A DNA stretch of 64,000 nt. It comes from Lingula anatina. Lineage: Eukaryota > Brachiopoda > Lingulata > Lingulida > Lingulidae. Shown piece after piece: positions 23,278-38,200 of this stretch. The stretch covers positions 266,291 through 330,290 of the forward strand of contig NW_019773748.1 in assembly GCF_001039355.2 (NCBI RefSeq), given 5' to 3'. The position numbers and the translations under genes are program-made. How positions within the stretch are numbered: position 1 is the first letter of the stretch; each line of letters opens with the position of its first letter. Below the pieces are notes generated by a model. That model made no database searches, was not told where the DNA came from, and saw only the letters and a program-made list of their open reading frames with translations.

Positions 23278-26200
23278 GTAGGGAACTGCTGAATATTCTT
23301 CTTTCTATATATGTGGAGCGTGCCTGAAACCGCATTTTGATTTCACTGTCATGCAGCGTTATAATTTATTTATGCAGGAGAGATGGAAAGAAAGTGCCAG
23401 CATACGTTGCCACATCTAGTTTCCAGACAGTACTGATTGGAATGGACTGTTTTGGTTTAGTTGTTGTTTAAATCTTGTTTACTAAAACTTCGTTTTTTTC
23501 TCTGTAGCACTTGTTGCTGACTCATCATAATTTTGTAATCATATTTTTCAGTTGGAAAGTGATGGTGGCAATGGAGGTAAATTTCTGCTGAAATAATGTA
23601 TTATGTATAACTGGAAGAGGAGTGAATATGACTCAGTCTTCTTTCAGTCTGTTTGCTAGTAGGACTTAACATATTGGTTCTCTTCTTTATTTTTTCCAGC
23701 GTGGATCTGATGAGCTTTTAGGTCACTCACAACTCCCTATGGTTACAAACGGAGCCTCTCCTCTCACAGTCATGGATGCAAACAATGATGCAAAAAAGGT
23801 GAGACAGATGACACCTTTCAAACAACAATTTTAGAACCTGCTGATTGTGAATTAATGGTTTTATTTAGCTTATGTTTCGTGAGGTTTGAGTAGGAAGTAA
23901 TATCATATAAAAAAGAAACCAACATTTAAACTCCAGAACAATATGACTTTTCTCACAAATTCTGGAGAAAGCAAAAGGGAAGTTGTATCATGTGACATAT
24001 CATGAATTCTTTCTGCGCGGTAATCAATTTTGAACTTTTGACCAGTGGCAACTGTTCCAGTGCTTCCTGTAGAATTTGCTTAATTTTAGAAAACTTGTGT
24101 GGTTTAAAGTTACCATTTAGAATGAGGAAAAAAATGCAGTTGAATTGATCTTGTGGGGTTAAAAAGAAGGTAAGAAAGAAATGAAAGATGATTTGCTGCG
24201 TAAGGGAGGTAAATGGAAATAAAATTCCCACACTTATTTTCGGTTTAGTATTGAAAGAAATTCCTGTAACCCGTCTTCACTGGAGGCATTTTCCATTGTG
24301 TGAATTTCAATGGAAGACGAGACTTCCATGTGGGAGTGAGTCTCATCAAAAAGTCCCCCAGGTGCCCGTTTGTCAGGATGCAGTCACTTAATACTCCTGA
24401 AGTGAACTCCATCATTTCCAACAAGACCTCTTAGATCTTCAGATCCAGGTGTCTTATTGAGTTTGTTTACCTGTTGGCTTGGTAAAGGTGTGTCTTCAAC
24501 ATTTACCTTGAGACACTTAAGTCTCAGCTATTGTGCCATGAAATGTTCAGCAGGAGCCTTATTAGTGAAAAGCAAACTGAACTCGTGAATAGTTTCCCCT
24601 TGATAATCCTGCTTAAGAAGCAGGGGATCTTTTATTAAGTGTTCTTGCTTCTAGATTTTAAGACTTAACTCAAACTGTTGAAGTATTTGCCTGTCTGAGT
24701 TCTTAAAATCTTATCTAATCTAATTCCCAGCCTATTGCCATAAAACATTTTTTAAAGAGAGAATGAGATATAAAGGTTTCAATTGTGATTGCAATTTGAA
24801 TGGGTCCTGGCTGATTATGTAGTGTTGTGAAAGGAAATAATGACATAAATGCTATTGTCCTGTTTTGAATGCAACAGCTTGCAGTGCATGACAGGCGATG
24901 GAATTATTTATTGACAGTCTAAATTCAGAATTTTTTATGGTGTAACTTTTGTTTTGTTGTTGATTTGAGTTGATAGGGAGAAAATTTCAATAAGAATAAA
25001 CGAGTTAAGTTCTTTCACAGCATGACACAGGCTCAGACAAGAAAACACAGCACCCAGCCATTTTCAGACATTCCAAATACATCCTCATCTTACATATAAA
25101 ACACTTGAAATCTGACTAGAACACCATACCAAATTCCCCTTTTTTGTTCAGAAGTGACTTTCAGAAAGAAGTACTTCACTAATCAGTAGTAGTCCATCTG
25201 TTGACAAAAGGTGTGAGCATGTTTATACAGGATGCTAGTAGAAGAAAAAAACACAGCTGACCTCCTGGCTGTCAAAGTTTGGCAAGATTAAGAAAAAATA
25301 ACCACAAGTTGTTGGATAAACCAAACCAGTTCCATAGCTTTAACATAATAAGATGGTTGTCAAAGATAGGGAGAATGTCAGGGTCTCGAATTGCCTTCTT
25401 TATTCAAACTTTGTTGAAACGTTGGTAACAAGAGACGAGCAAAGAAATTGGTTCATGTATTTTAATGCAGCAGGTGAAGCAAAGATTTCTATGACAAACC
25501 CTGATCAATAATGCAGGCTGGTAATATGATCCAAGAGGAAGGCTCAGGTGAAGACTGACTGTGGTGTGGTAAATGTATCCCTTGTATTCCCTTACTGCGT
25601 GCTGTTGCATGTGCTACATGGTGTTTATGCTGTTTTCGTGATAACGACAACAACTGCCTGGAGAAAATATTCAAACAGGAGATATTGATTGATGGCAAGA
25701 GAGCATCAGACTTACTCTTCTCTCTGTGTAACTTTTTCCAGTGTGTCAACACATGTCTCCCTTGAGTGCACATCTAATGTAACACATGAAAAGTTTATCC
25801 CTTTTAAAAGCTGGATTCTATTCCAATTGATTTTAGCTTGTTGTCCATTATCGGTACCCTTTTCTCTTTTAATCAATATCCTCATTTATATCAACAGATC
25901 TCTGGTGATGTAGCCTTTCATATTGTAATGAAGTAGATTGATGATTGCAACTCGCTCATCAAATGAGGGTGGTGAATTATTGATGCTGTTGACGCGATGT
26001 ATTGTTCTGCTGTGGCATGCTTTGTGAAGACCAGAGAAGTTGTGTTTTCCCAAACGTCCACTTTGAGTGGGGCTTTTTGGTAGATTAAATTGTACAATGT
26101 CTAATGGCTGTTCTGTGGAAAAGCATTTCCCAGACTGCACGTTTGTATAAAATATACAAGAGGAGGAGAGCTACTCCACTCAGTTAATTAGATAATGGAA

Positions 26201-29200
26201 TGGATTTGGATGAAAAGTGATATTAACCTACATTGTGTACTTTTCTGGTGATGAAGTGACAATATAGTGCACATAATGACCTGTTGTTATCCGTTTCATA
26301 GTTACTAAGCATCACCCTATAAATTTTGAAGTCTGCTGCCACACTTGCCATTTGCCTAATTGGAAATTGCCATTTAGTTTTAATAACCTGATGGCCTTCC
26401 ATTATGATCTCATATGCCAAAAAAATAAATAATTTACCATTCTTTTGTTAGTTTTGCTGTCATAATTATAGAAATATTCACTGTAAAGTAACAGATTTAC
26501 ATTGTCACAATTGGGGGAAAAAAAAGAACGGTGTTGGATTAAAGAAATGTTGAAGGGCATTCAGAAAGATCAGAAAGGATCTGTGAAGTATGCATTTCCT
26601 TGCCAGTGCTAGTTCTCAATTTTCCAATGTCAAGTACCTGCAGCATGGATAGAAATGTGCCACGATTTTTAGGACTGTAAATACCGCTTAAGCTTTGAAT
26701 GGTGAGAACACAAATAAACTTTTATAGCAAATAAATTTTATTGAATACAACATGCATTGAGAGCATTGAAACTGTACAAGAAAAGTTGCATTATTTGCAT
26801 AGTGGCTGAGCAGCAATTTAACGAAAAAGACCCTGCATATTATATGAGCTTGCATGCTGTATGCACCCGCACACTACAAATTCATTTCATTAAAGTAGTT
26901 ACTGTAGTAGAACCATGGCTGGATCCTGTGCAGACACACTAACTGTAAGTTGAGATTGCACTCTTTATGGGCTTGGATTATATTGTGCCTGGTTGTCTCA
27001 CCTGACATTTTATGACTTTAATTGTGGGCCAATTTCTTACCTGCTGTAAAAGGGGTTTTATTATGGCTGTTGTTCAGGATGGGAAGATGGCCCTTGGGAT
27101 TGAAATATGAGTCCTCAAGGTGTGCCTTTGGCAGTTAACTACAGAGAGGGCAGTTCAGTATAATGGGTTTATCTTTATGGAAAAGCAATGTAATAGAACT
27201 TGATGGTTCTGGTAAAATCCAAACCCACCCATGAAAGTGGCATTTTGTATAAAGAATATGACGGGAGAGGACACTGTATCATTGATGAGACTTTGATGTA
27301 CTGGCCTCACATTATTACTTACGAGCATTTTGCTGCTAAATTGGCTATTGGCTCCATGTATTCCATCTCTCTTAGGAAAAGTGTGAATTATCAGAGCATG
27401 CCATTCACAATGGCTGGGCTGAGACAGACATTTTACCTTTTATGTGTAAAGTTGAGGTTGTTATTTTTATGGCCTGTGGGGTCTCAGTTTTGCGTTGGCA
27501 AATAAATAAAAGTTGGACATTTACAGGTAGATCTTGATGCATTAGTTTTGTGACAGGACATTAACAACAGTTTTGGCCAGCTTATATATTATATGTAGAT
27601 GGTAGAGAAATGTTTGTAAGCCACTCCAGTACAAATAACGCTATTAGTGAAGGTTGGACAATAGTTCTTTCCCCACCCCTTTATTCCTTGAGGCGGGCTG
27701 TTTGCATTCCCTTTACACGGGTTTACATAAGAGATTGTTTTGTGTGACTGATTCAGGTGAATTCAAATTCTGCACCACCATTGTTCTAAGTGCACTTGCA
27801 GTTTACTTAGCAAGTCAGACTGTGCATGATGTATACAGGTACTTGAAAAATGGTGGCTGTGAACTGCAGCAATTTTGCCTGGCATGGCATGGGCAAGTGA
27901 AAATATGCACATATTAAAGATATATTGATAAATTGTCAAGAAGACTTTGTTTTGTATTATTAATGAAAATAAAGGGGAAAAAATTGACCAGAATTTGGTT
28001 TGTAAGAATATATGCCCAGCTGCCCTTTTCTGAATTGCTTATAAATAGCATTATAAATCATCCATAATGCTGTATTTAGAAAATGCTCCTTTGACTTTGA
28101 ATATTTCATCTAAATGTTTAGTTTGATGAATCTTATATTCTTCTATATGTCAGGAGTCAAGGGCTCCTTGCAGTAACTCACTAGTTCAGAACACATTGTA
28201 TATCTCTCTGGCTAGAAGTTTTATCATGAAATACCAATTATAAAATGCAAAGATACAGAAATTAATATTATGTGAAAGAAATTCTCACTGTGGTTGTTGT
28301 TTACTATATAGAAAAATGCATGCAAATAAGATGGTTTTGTTACAAAAATAAGTAACACAGCAATATTTAATGTAAAAAAAGAAAATATCAATTCAAATGA
28401 ATTATATAATTTATTCACATTTTTTTTTGTTTCCAGGTTAAATTGGATCAGAGCCAGGTGGGTCCCCCTTCCAAAGTGGTCCACATTCGCAGCATTCCCA
28501 CCGATGCCTCGGAAGCAGAAGTGGTGGCCCTTGGTCTGCCATTTGGCAAAGTAACAAATGTCTTGGTCATGAAGAAAAAGAATCAGGTATGATTGGTTTG
28601 AAATATTTCCCACTTACAGTGTTAACAGCTTATTTGAAAAAGTCATCTACAGTGAAAATGGGGAAAATAAGTTGTTTTAGGTTTGAAAGCTAATTGCTAT
28701 CTAATAGAAGGTCATCTCATAGTAGCCACTGAAGCAATTTTAAGTACCTTTAGACAGAATATGGGCTTTGCTCCAGGTAGTGCTGTATTTCTTTGGCAAG
28801 ATCTATCCCAGTTGCCAAATGTGATTTCTTTGCAAAAATACATACAATACTGTATGACAAAATGCCAACTTGGGTAAATGAAAGGAAATATGCAGGGATT
28901 TTGACCGATTTCGGAAGAGTAAATATCTCTCCTTTCAGAAATAACTGAATGTTGCCATGTCAAAGATGGATGCTCTGTCTCTATTATTGTAAACAACGTA
29001 ATTGTTTTGTTATGCAATACCAGAAACCAAACTAGGCTGATAATTGAATATTGGAAAAGCTTGTATTGTGGTGAATTGGATTTCCAATCTCTGACCCTTG
29101 ACTGATATTTCAAGTTCTTCCGTAGCAGCAGGTGCAGTCACAGGCTATTCAATATTCACCTGTTCCACTTATGAATAGTGAGAACATGGAATATCATTCT

Positions 29201-32200
29201 CATTTGGCACACTTGCACAGTTTTACCAAGGAATCCCATCAGATTTAGTTGGTAGAAATTTATATTTTTATGGAGAATTTTAATAGAAGTGTTCCCGGTT
29301 GGGTGGTGTGATGAGTGCACAGTGCCTTCTGCACAGGTTTTCCTTCTGTTTTAAGCTGTTTGTTGCATATCTTGATCAAGAATGCATGTCTAGGAGCATA
29401 CTCTCTGGGATCTAGATCTGAAACATTTTTTTCAGATGGGGTAATTAACATAATAATGGCAATAATAATAGATAAACAGATAAATATAAAAACAATTGAA
29501 AGAAAAACTTTCCCTTCAGATAAAAAAAGGACAGTAAGGCCGAGAGAAAATATTAAAAATGCAATTTCACACAAACCACTTTTATATAATAACACTTCTG
29601 TTGACAATTGCTGATCTATTATTGCTGTCATTTAAAGTTAATAGACTTGATTGGTTTCCATTAAGCTAATACAAGGTCACCAAAATGCTTGTTATAGGAT
29701 GGCAGCATGGTGCAGGGTTTATGTTTGCCTGTCAAGACATTTCATTTATCCCTTCATGTCTACTCGGCAGACACAGCGGACATATAGGAAATTGGCTTCA
29801 TTACCACAGTTTTGATTCTCAGCTGAGCACCAAGGCCTTGCTGTTAAGATGGAGGGGTCCCTGCTGGCTCTCACCTGGGATACTGAGTCAGCACACAGAT
29901 ATGAAATGTCATGTCTCCTCTGATCTGTTTAATGCCTGCAATAACTGCATCTTTATTGGCCCGACCCAGCAGAGAGGTGCTAGTTTAGAGCTTCTCTTGT
30001 GTCAAGTCCAGGATACATGGTTTTTCGATTGAAAGGTGTTGCATGCTAGCTGTGTGTGTTTCTGATGAAGTTCCCATGGGGTTAAAATTACACTTCTCTA
30101 ATCATCGCTCTTGGTGGTTATGTATTTTTTGGTACAGGTGCTTTTAATCCTACATATGTAGGTTTTCTTGTACCTTGCAATTGGGCCTGGAAAACTGCTC
30201 TGTGGCTGAATTTTTTATTCTGAATTTACAAGCTAACAACATATACCCATCTAATGGTTTTACTTTGAAGGCAGATTGTACAAATGTTCCCTTTAAATAC
30301 CCCGTGTACCAATTCATCACTTGGCTGTTTCAAGGTGTTAAACATGATTGTGATCATGGAACAACATGCAAGGGTTCCATTGACATTGAAGACTTGCATG
30401 ATTGCATTTGTAACAAAGTCCTTTTGTAAGTAGAAAAGATTGGAACTCGTGTTGTCATGTGAAGACACCAAACAGATAGCAGCTGGAAAGTAAGGCAGCA
30501 TGCACTTAAACATTATTAGACCCAATCTTTTTCAAAGCTGGTAATTGTAGTGGAACTAGAGGTGTTTGAACTTTTCAACTTCCCTGTAGTGATAGAACAC
30601 AATGCTGGATGATGGACGTGGTGTTCTTAATGGGTTTGTACCTAGGCAGGTGTGCTGGTGTGTTGATAGGATCATCTGTTAATAACAGGAAATGAAATGA
30701 AAAAAATAGTTGATAGAAGTAAAACAGATGAGTTGCTGACACATCTGATATGAGATTCATTGCCTTGTTTGCTTAAGTATTAGCTAAGATGATATTGAAA
30801 TGTAGACTGACATATAGATGTCTCAAGTTTTTGACTTTACTTTTTTAGCACCAGGATATGCTTAAAGTCACTGTTATGATTTAAGGTTTTTTTTGTGAAA
30901 AATGTTTTTGAAAGACAGTTGTGCACTTTTGCAGGAGTATTGAATAAATGAATTAAAGACATAAACAGTAATGAAACTAATTCAGTTGAATATATTCCTT
31001 TCTGTTTCCAGGCATTCCTGGAGTTTGGTGACGAGAATCAGGCCTCCACCATGGTCAGCTATCACACAGAGGTCCCTGCTAACATCAGGGGCCGGACAGC
31101 CTATGTACAGTTCTCAACCCACAAAGAACTCAAGACAGAAGTCGTGGTAAGGAGCAGCATTACAATGGGCTTTTGTTTCTTGGACAAGATTTCTAAGTAA
31201 AAGTTTGTGATCATCAGAGCTGAGTCAAACTTCACCTATGGTGATATTGACAATATGAATTTTGACTTTTTGTAAATTTGAAGTTTTTGGGAATTAAATA
31301 GTAGTAAATGAGTACTGTTGACTGACCTTGAAAGCTGCGAGGTGTATCTTAATGTGACCTTGAATATTGGGCTGCCCTGGTGGTAAGACTGGGCGTTTCC
31401 TTCAATTGTGTAGTGTTAGAAATGTATTTATGTATAATACTTTTTCCATTTTGTGAAAAGAATAATTCTGGTGCCATGTAAATTGTATTTGCTTCGTCTG
31501 GATTTCATATTGATAAACACCTGCAGGATTTGCTATGCATTGATCATCTTTTTATACTCCTGTTGACAGAACTGATATTTGCTTTTATTCCTGGGTGCCT
31601 TTAGATTGACCCTAAGCATATTGTATTTTGATGCATTATTTAATGACATTGGTAAAAATACATCAATACCAGCCACAAGGTTGAAGGTAATGGTAGTTAA
31701 AAGTGACAATTCTTTTTTTAAGCCAACCCTTGTTCTGAAATGCATGTAGATTCCAAAAAAAAAAGGCATTCATTACTCAGAACCTGCATCATAAATTTGA
31801 ATTTCAAAAACTAATTTATTCTTGGTGATGATTCTCTTCCATGATGTTCCAGTTACAGTTATCCTATATATGCTAATGACTCTGGTTCAAGAAAACTGAA
31901 ATTTGATAGCACTTTTGAACATCTGCCACTGCTAGTGATTTAACTGCAAAGTGATCCATAATTGAAACATTGTTTTCTTTGTCAACTCTTAGAGCAATTT
32001 ACATATAAGAACCAGAAAGAGAAGATTTGCACTCAGTATGACACAGAGGTTTTGATCAGAACGACATATGCATGCGTGTACATGCATACACACACATACG
32101 CAATAGATATAGGGTCTTGTATAAGAGAAAACGTCATTGTGCAGCTGATATAATGCAATTCGTGTTAATAAAGGTTAGTTGTGGTTGGAATTGAATCAGT

Positions 32201-35200
32201 TGCCAATATGCCGTGATATAACTCTCTACCTCAAAGTCACGATATACTTGTTTGTCATAACTCTGTACACATAAGAGAAAGACTTGATAAAGGAAGGACA
32301 AATCTAAATTTACTTAGTCTCCAGTGTCAATTTGTTCCCTAGCATTCTAAGACTAGAATGTGTACTTTACTCTCTTGACTTGATGGAGTAATCTAAGAGA
32401 ACAAGACAGAACTATGCAGTTTTATATTACTTATAGGGTCTCTTGTGTAAATTGATGGCAGACACCTTTTCTTTCATTTTCCCTTGAGGAAAAAACAGTC
32501 AATCACTTGACAAGCTGATGGCTCTTTTTATTGCTCTGTGAAGATTGTTAAAGAAAACTGACTTCTGAAATGTAGAGAATGATTCCAGTATTTCACACCA
32601 AAATGAGTGATAATAAAATATGTTAGAATACAAATACCTCTCTATTTATAACCATCTTTCTCAAAGTGCTAATAAATCTTAGTCTTTTGCTGCTAATTCA
32701 GGAATAAAAGTACATTGAAAGCAAGAATTTTGTGGTCCCCTTCACACACTTCTAACATTGCTTTAAGTTGAAGATTTTATGGTGCAAGGAAATGTGGGAT
32801 CATTTCATTTCCTGTTTGCTTGTTTTTGGGACACTTTTTTTGCGTCTGCTCATGCTTACACCCTTTTCTAAAATTTCATGGTTGGCACTATTTGCAATAT
32901 GAGTATTTTCAGTATGTTTTTACTTTCTTATTCCAGAAATGTAAAATATTCCTTTGGTTTAGCTGTAATTATATAATACTTGTGGTTATAGTGCTGTCAA
33001 GCTGATCTGCAAGTTTACGTGCTTTGAACTGGGTGTGACTGGGACTTGCATCACTCAGCATGAGGAATTTTTGTTTGGGCCCCCATTTCTTTCTGTGTAG
33101 AAAAGAAGAATGGTTGGAGCGGAACACACACAGGCAACTTTATATGTTAGGGTTAATAGAAAACGTAGGTTATCAATTGGGCTCATTTAGAACCTGAGTG
33201 CGAGATGGGATTAGTTGTGTGGCTTTAATAATAGCTGACAGGGATGTCTGGAGGGTTCACTGGGCAAACAAATACAGTTACTAGATCAGGCTTGAGCTAG
33301 TAGATTTGCAAGAGAGAAAGAGAACTAATTGAAACAAAATTAGGCAATTCAAGAACCCAGGGATGTTTAGCAGAATCTGCTTTTTTTCACGTTTTCCATT
33401 TTATTTCAAAAGAAGAATGTCAAACCCAAACTTTTGAACTTTAAGAGAGAGAGCTGTAGCTTTACTTTTTTAGCATTCTTTCTTGTTATTTATGATTTAT
33501 TTTGTTATGTTTAGGGGTCATGTGTTCTTATTCATGGCTAGCTTTGATGTGAGCTTTTTTTCCAAAGAAAAATAAATCAACAGTCGACAAACAACAGTTT
33601 TTACAGCTGAACATTCCCATCACATAAAGTGCCATTACTGCAGGCAGGATTTGGGAGATGAGTTCAAGACGAGTTTGAAATGGTATGCATTACTCTCGCA
33701 TTACTCTAGGAAATGGAAACCTGAGGATGGAATTTCCTGGAATCTAGTAATTTCCCCCAGTGTTAAGATCTTCTGTGAAGATTTGTTTTCTTTTGCACCT
33801 GTCTTATCTGTAAGAGGTGTGTAATCACTCCAGTATCTCCAAGGGGTGACTGGCTGCTAGAAGTCCGATAAATTTGTTATATAATACTTCATAGCCACCA
33901 TCTATGCAGTTTCTAGGTGAAGGGTGTGGTATATTTGTCATTCCATAAAGATGAGCTCTCACATACCTTGCTGCTTTTCCACCTGACGAAACTTGTAGAA
34001 ATGGCAATTAATTGTTGATGGAGTTCTAGTCAGAGGCAGAAAATATTTTGAGGCATCTCTGTAGAAGTGAAGCTGGATATATACACATTCCTGTTCATGT
34101 TAAGATGGATGTTTTATAATGCTTTATTTCAAAAAATAGCATTATTGTGATTTTATGGGTAACTTTGCTAATTCAGAATACTAAAAGTTCTTATTTTATT
34201 TGACATCTAGTTTCACCCACAAGGCAGTTGAGGAGTGAGATGCTGATCCTATTAAAAGCCAGTGAAGTTGAAAATTAACCTGTTAAAACATATCTTTTAT
34301 TGCCATGCTTGTCAACAGTGGTTAGCCCTCATGTAGAAATGATAAGCACATTTTGGGAAGAAAAAAAAATCTTCTGTTGCCACAGAAGCATAAATGATGG
34401 ACACTTAGCTATAATAAGACATCAAATATATTTGACAAAGTGTATTGAGCAATATTTTTGTGTTTGTAAAAGTGTGTGTGTATATGATATATCACCATCT
34501 GTTTACCCAACAGATAAGTGATTTATATCAGTGAAATGAGACAAAAGATAATTTGAAAAAGACCCTTCCCTGAATGTTGACATTTGAGTGCTTGGTGTAG
34601 TCGTGGCTTGAAAACATCTATGTGCATGCCGATTTGACTTGGCTAGTGATAGCTTGTTTCTTTCTGCTTAATGAAGATTAGAGGTTGCTCAACCACAATT
34701 AAAATGTTTTCAACAGGGAGGTTATGAATAGAGAAGATAGAACAAGTTGTTAGTACAGAATGCTATAAGACTTAGTTTCTGTAAAGTAATAAAATCTTGC
34801 TTTAGATTTGCAAGAAAATTGAAGGAAAATATGGGCTTTCCAGTATGACAAAAACTGTTAATGTTGAGGCATCTTGGCTATTAAAATTGATCAATAGACC
34901 CCAAAGCCACATAAAACATATGCAGATATTTTTCACTATGCAACCGTAGAAGATTGAGTTCTTGTTGCCATTAGGTAGTAGATATTGCCATCCTGCTCAT
35001 TCTACATGGGTCACTTGTCATAATGTATCCATGTGTTTGAATTACAAGAGCAGACAATTTTTACAGGAAATTGGTTGATGATTATTTGTATAGAATGATT
35101 CAGATATCACACATGCTCTTTGTACATTATATTTCTATGGTGAAGTGGATGGTTCATTTTGAATTCTTTTTTATCTGTTGTGATGTTGTTTAAGTTACTT

Positions 35201-38200
35201 TGACGCTGCTAAAACCCATTTTGAATTCTTTTTTATCTGTTGTGATGTTGTTTAAGTTACTTTGACGCTGCTAAAACCCATTTGTAATTTGGAAAAAAAA
35301 TGGTTTTANGAAGTTGAAAATTAACCTGTTAAAACATATCTTTTATTGCCATGCTTGTCAACAGTGGTTAGCCCTCATGTAGAAATGATAAGCACATTTT
35401 GGGAAGAAAAAAAAATCTGCTGTTGCCACAGAAGCATAAGTGATGGACACTTAGCTATGATAAGACATCAAATATATTTGACAAAGTGTATTGAGCAATA
35501 TTTTTGTGTTTGTAAAAGTGTGTGTGTATATGATATATCACCATCTGTTTACCCAACAGATAAGTGATTTATATCAGTGAAATGAGACAAAAGATTATTT
35601 GAAAAAGACCCTTCCCTGAATGTTGACATTTGAGTGCTTGGTGTAGTCGTGGCTTGAAAACATCTATGTGCATGCCGATTTGACTTGGCTAGTGATAGCT
35701 TGTTTCTTTCTGCTTAATGAAGATTAGAGGTTGCTCAACCACAATTAAAATGTTTTCAACAGGGAGGTTATGAATAGAGAAGATAGAACAAGTTGTTAGT
35801 ACAGAATGCTATAAGACTTAGTTTCTGTAAAGTAATAAAATCTTGCTGTAGATTTGCAAGAAAATTGAAGGAAAATATGGGCTTTCCAGTATGACAAAAA
35901 CTGTTAATGTTGAGGCATCTTGGCTATTAAAATTGATCAATAGACCCCAAAGCCACATAAAACATATGCAGATATTTTTCACTATGCAACCGTAGAAGAT
36001 TGAGTTCTTGTTGCCATTAGGTAGTAGATATTGCCATCCTGCTCATTCTACATGGGTCACTTGTCATAATGTATCCATGTGTTTGAATTACAAGAGCAGA
36101 CAATTTTTACAGGAAATTGGTTGATGATTATTTGTATAGAATGATTCAGATATCACACATGCTCTTTGTACATTATATTTCTATGGTGAAGTGGATGGTT
36201 CATTTTGAATTCTTTTTTATCTGTTGTGATGTTGTTTAAGTTACTTTGACGCTGCTAAAACCCATTTGTAATTTGGAAAAAAAATGGTTTTAGATAGAAA
36301 TCTTGTTGTTTTTACCTTATACATAGAAAGGGCCCTTATGCAGTGGTTGTGGCAAATTTCAGCACTTGAGGTTATATAGTTGATCCAGGGTATTGGTGTC
36401 TTTTGATGTATTGAAGTTAGAGTCATGAATTCTATGATGAACTAAAAGACAACATACTTTCACTTAATGGCATAGGATTTCGTACCATTGTTTGAATTGA
36501 TTGAAGTGTTGGTTTGATAAATTAAAGTGTCCAACATTTAACTGAAGCTTGGATTCGGATGCAGAGTAAATATTTTGGCTGCAGGATTTCGAAGGCAGAT
36601 CTAAATTCTTTAATAAAATTTAATACAATGTTCCTCATTGCTCTGTACTTTAATCTGGAACAAAAAGCTTTTAAAAGTAAATTTGCTATAATAATATAAA
36701 ATTGCTGTGAAAAAAGTAATCCAGAAATAGTAATTAGGGTAATTTTATTCACAAAAAAGCATGTGAAGAGAAATTGTCAGTCCTAAATTGCATTTTAATT
36801 GGCACCTCCATCTTTATAAAGATGTATTATGTATAACTATGGTTTATCTGCAAGCTGTTGCCCTTTGAAAATGATGGCACTAGTCCAAAAAAATATTTGA
36901 ATTATTTAATTCGTAGTGGGGATGAGAGAGAGGGAGAGATCCTCAATTTCAATGCAAAGCAAATGTTTCATGGTGATTATGATGTTTTTTGCATATTCTT
37001 GTGCTGCACCAATTTTTTTACTGCACATTTCCCTCTTTTTGCACTGTATAGAAGTATTAAAATATGACTGGTGTTTCTTTCAGAATCCTGCAGCCCAGGC
37101 AGCATTACAGGCGGCAGACAGTGTCCAGGGGGAGGGACAGAAGACAGTTCTGAGGGTCATTGTAGAAAATATGATCTACCCAGTTACAATAGAAGTTCTC
37201 TACCAGGTAGGAGGACACTTCTAGCTTAACAATACCATGTCCTTAATGTGGAATTGTCATTATTACAACTACTGAATTATTAATTCATCTATTGATATTG
37301 CCAATTTTATTTATTTATTTATTTAAAAAATAATTTCTTAAAAGCTATTGATTGATAAATATTTTGCAACTTGTGAGTTGAATCTAAAAATTTTTCTGAA
37401 AATCTTCATTTTCATATTATTCCATGACAGACAGTTGATTTCTCCATGTTCCACTTTCCAGATCTTTACAAAATTTGGAACTGTTTTAAAGATCATCACA
37501 TTTACAAAAAACAGTAAGTAAACATCTACAGTATGCCTGAAGGACAGGGTATCTAATCTGTTGTCAGAGATGGTGGCAGATTTCATAGAAACCTGAAAGA
37601 GTTTACATTTTGTCATTGGGACATATATGTTCATATTAAATTGTGAACATTCAGCCACTCCCTTTTATGATTAACAACCAGTACAACCTGGATCTAAAGG
37701 TTTATGCAGCCTCTCTGCTAGCTTGTAACCAGCATGTTTTGAGTATGGCAAAAAAGCAAAAGAAGGGAAGAAGTCCAGCTGTTCCCTCTTGTATGTTTGT
37801 ACAAAAAAATACAGTGATGTACTGCATGCAGAGGGTTTTGGGGAGCTAACAGGTTTGGCAAATAGCAGCATCATAAACATATGTTTATAGAACAAAAATG
37901 TAGATGAGCAAACTGAATCCTGGCAATGCATCAGTGAGTGAGTGACAGATGATTCTGTCTCCAGCTAATGTGTCCAGTCAATGCCTAGGTCGTCAGGCAT
38001 GCACTGATTCAATATGCCTATCACTTGGAACAAATGGGTTTCCTGAAACTTTAATGGAAGTGTTGACCTACCATCACAGCTGTTGCTGTAGTGATAAGGT
38101 GGCCACCAGAATAATGGCACCAGAATCTGCTGTGTCATTCGATCAAGAGCCCTGACAAAATTGGATAAGTACGAGGCACGAGGCATGCTGAAATATACAT

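Larger units (their letters stand above)
31147..37083 (+). other. PTBP intron between RRM1 and the RRM2 exons, holding duplication 2
   Basis: 5.9 kb from GTAAGG to GTTTCTTTCAG, the longest intron in the gene. It includes the nearly identical block pair 34264-35308 and 35310-36292. The rest shows no gene or clear element. Confidence 0.6.

Noticed and set aside
29260-29631. 123-codon minus-strand frame with hydrophobic, membrane-like segments
   Set aside because: AT-rich intron of PTBP; hydrophobic runs arise from T/A-rich codons and no homology is apparent.
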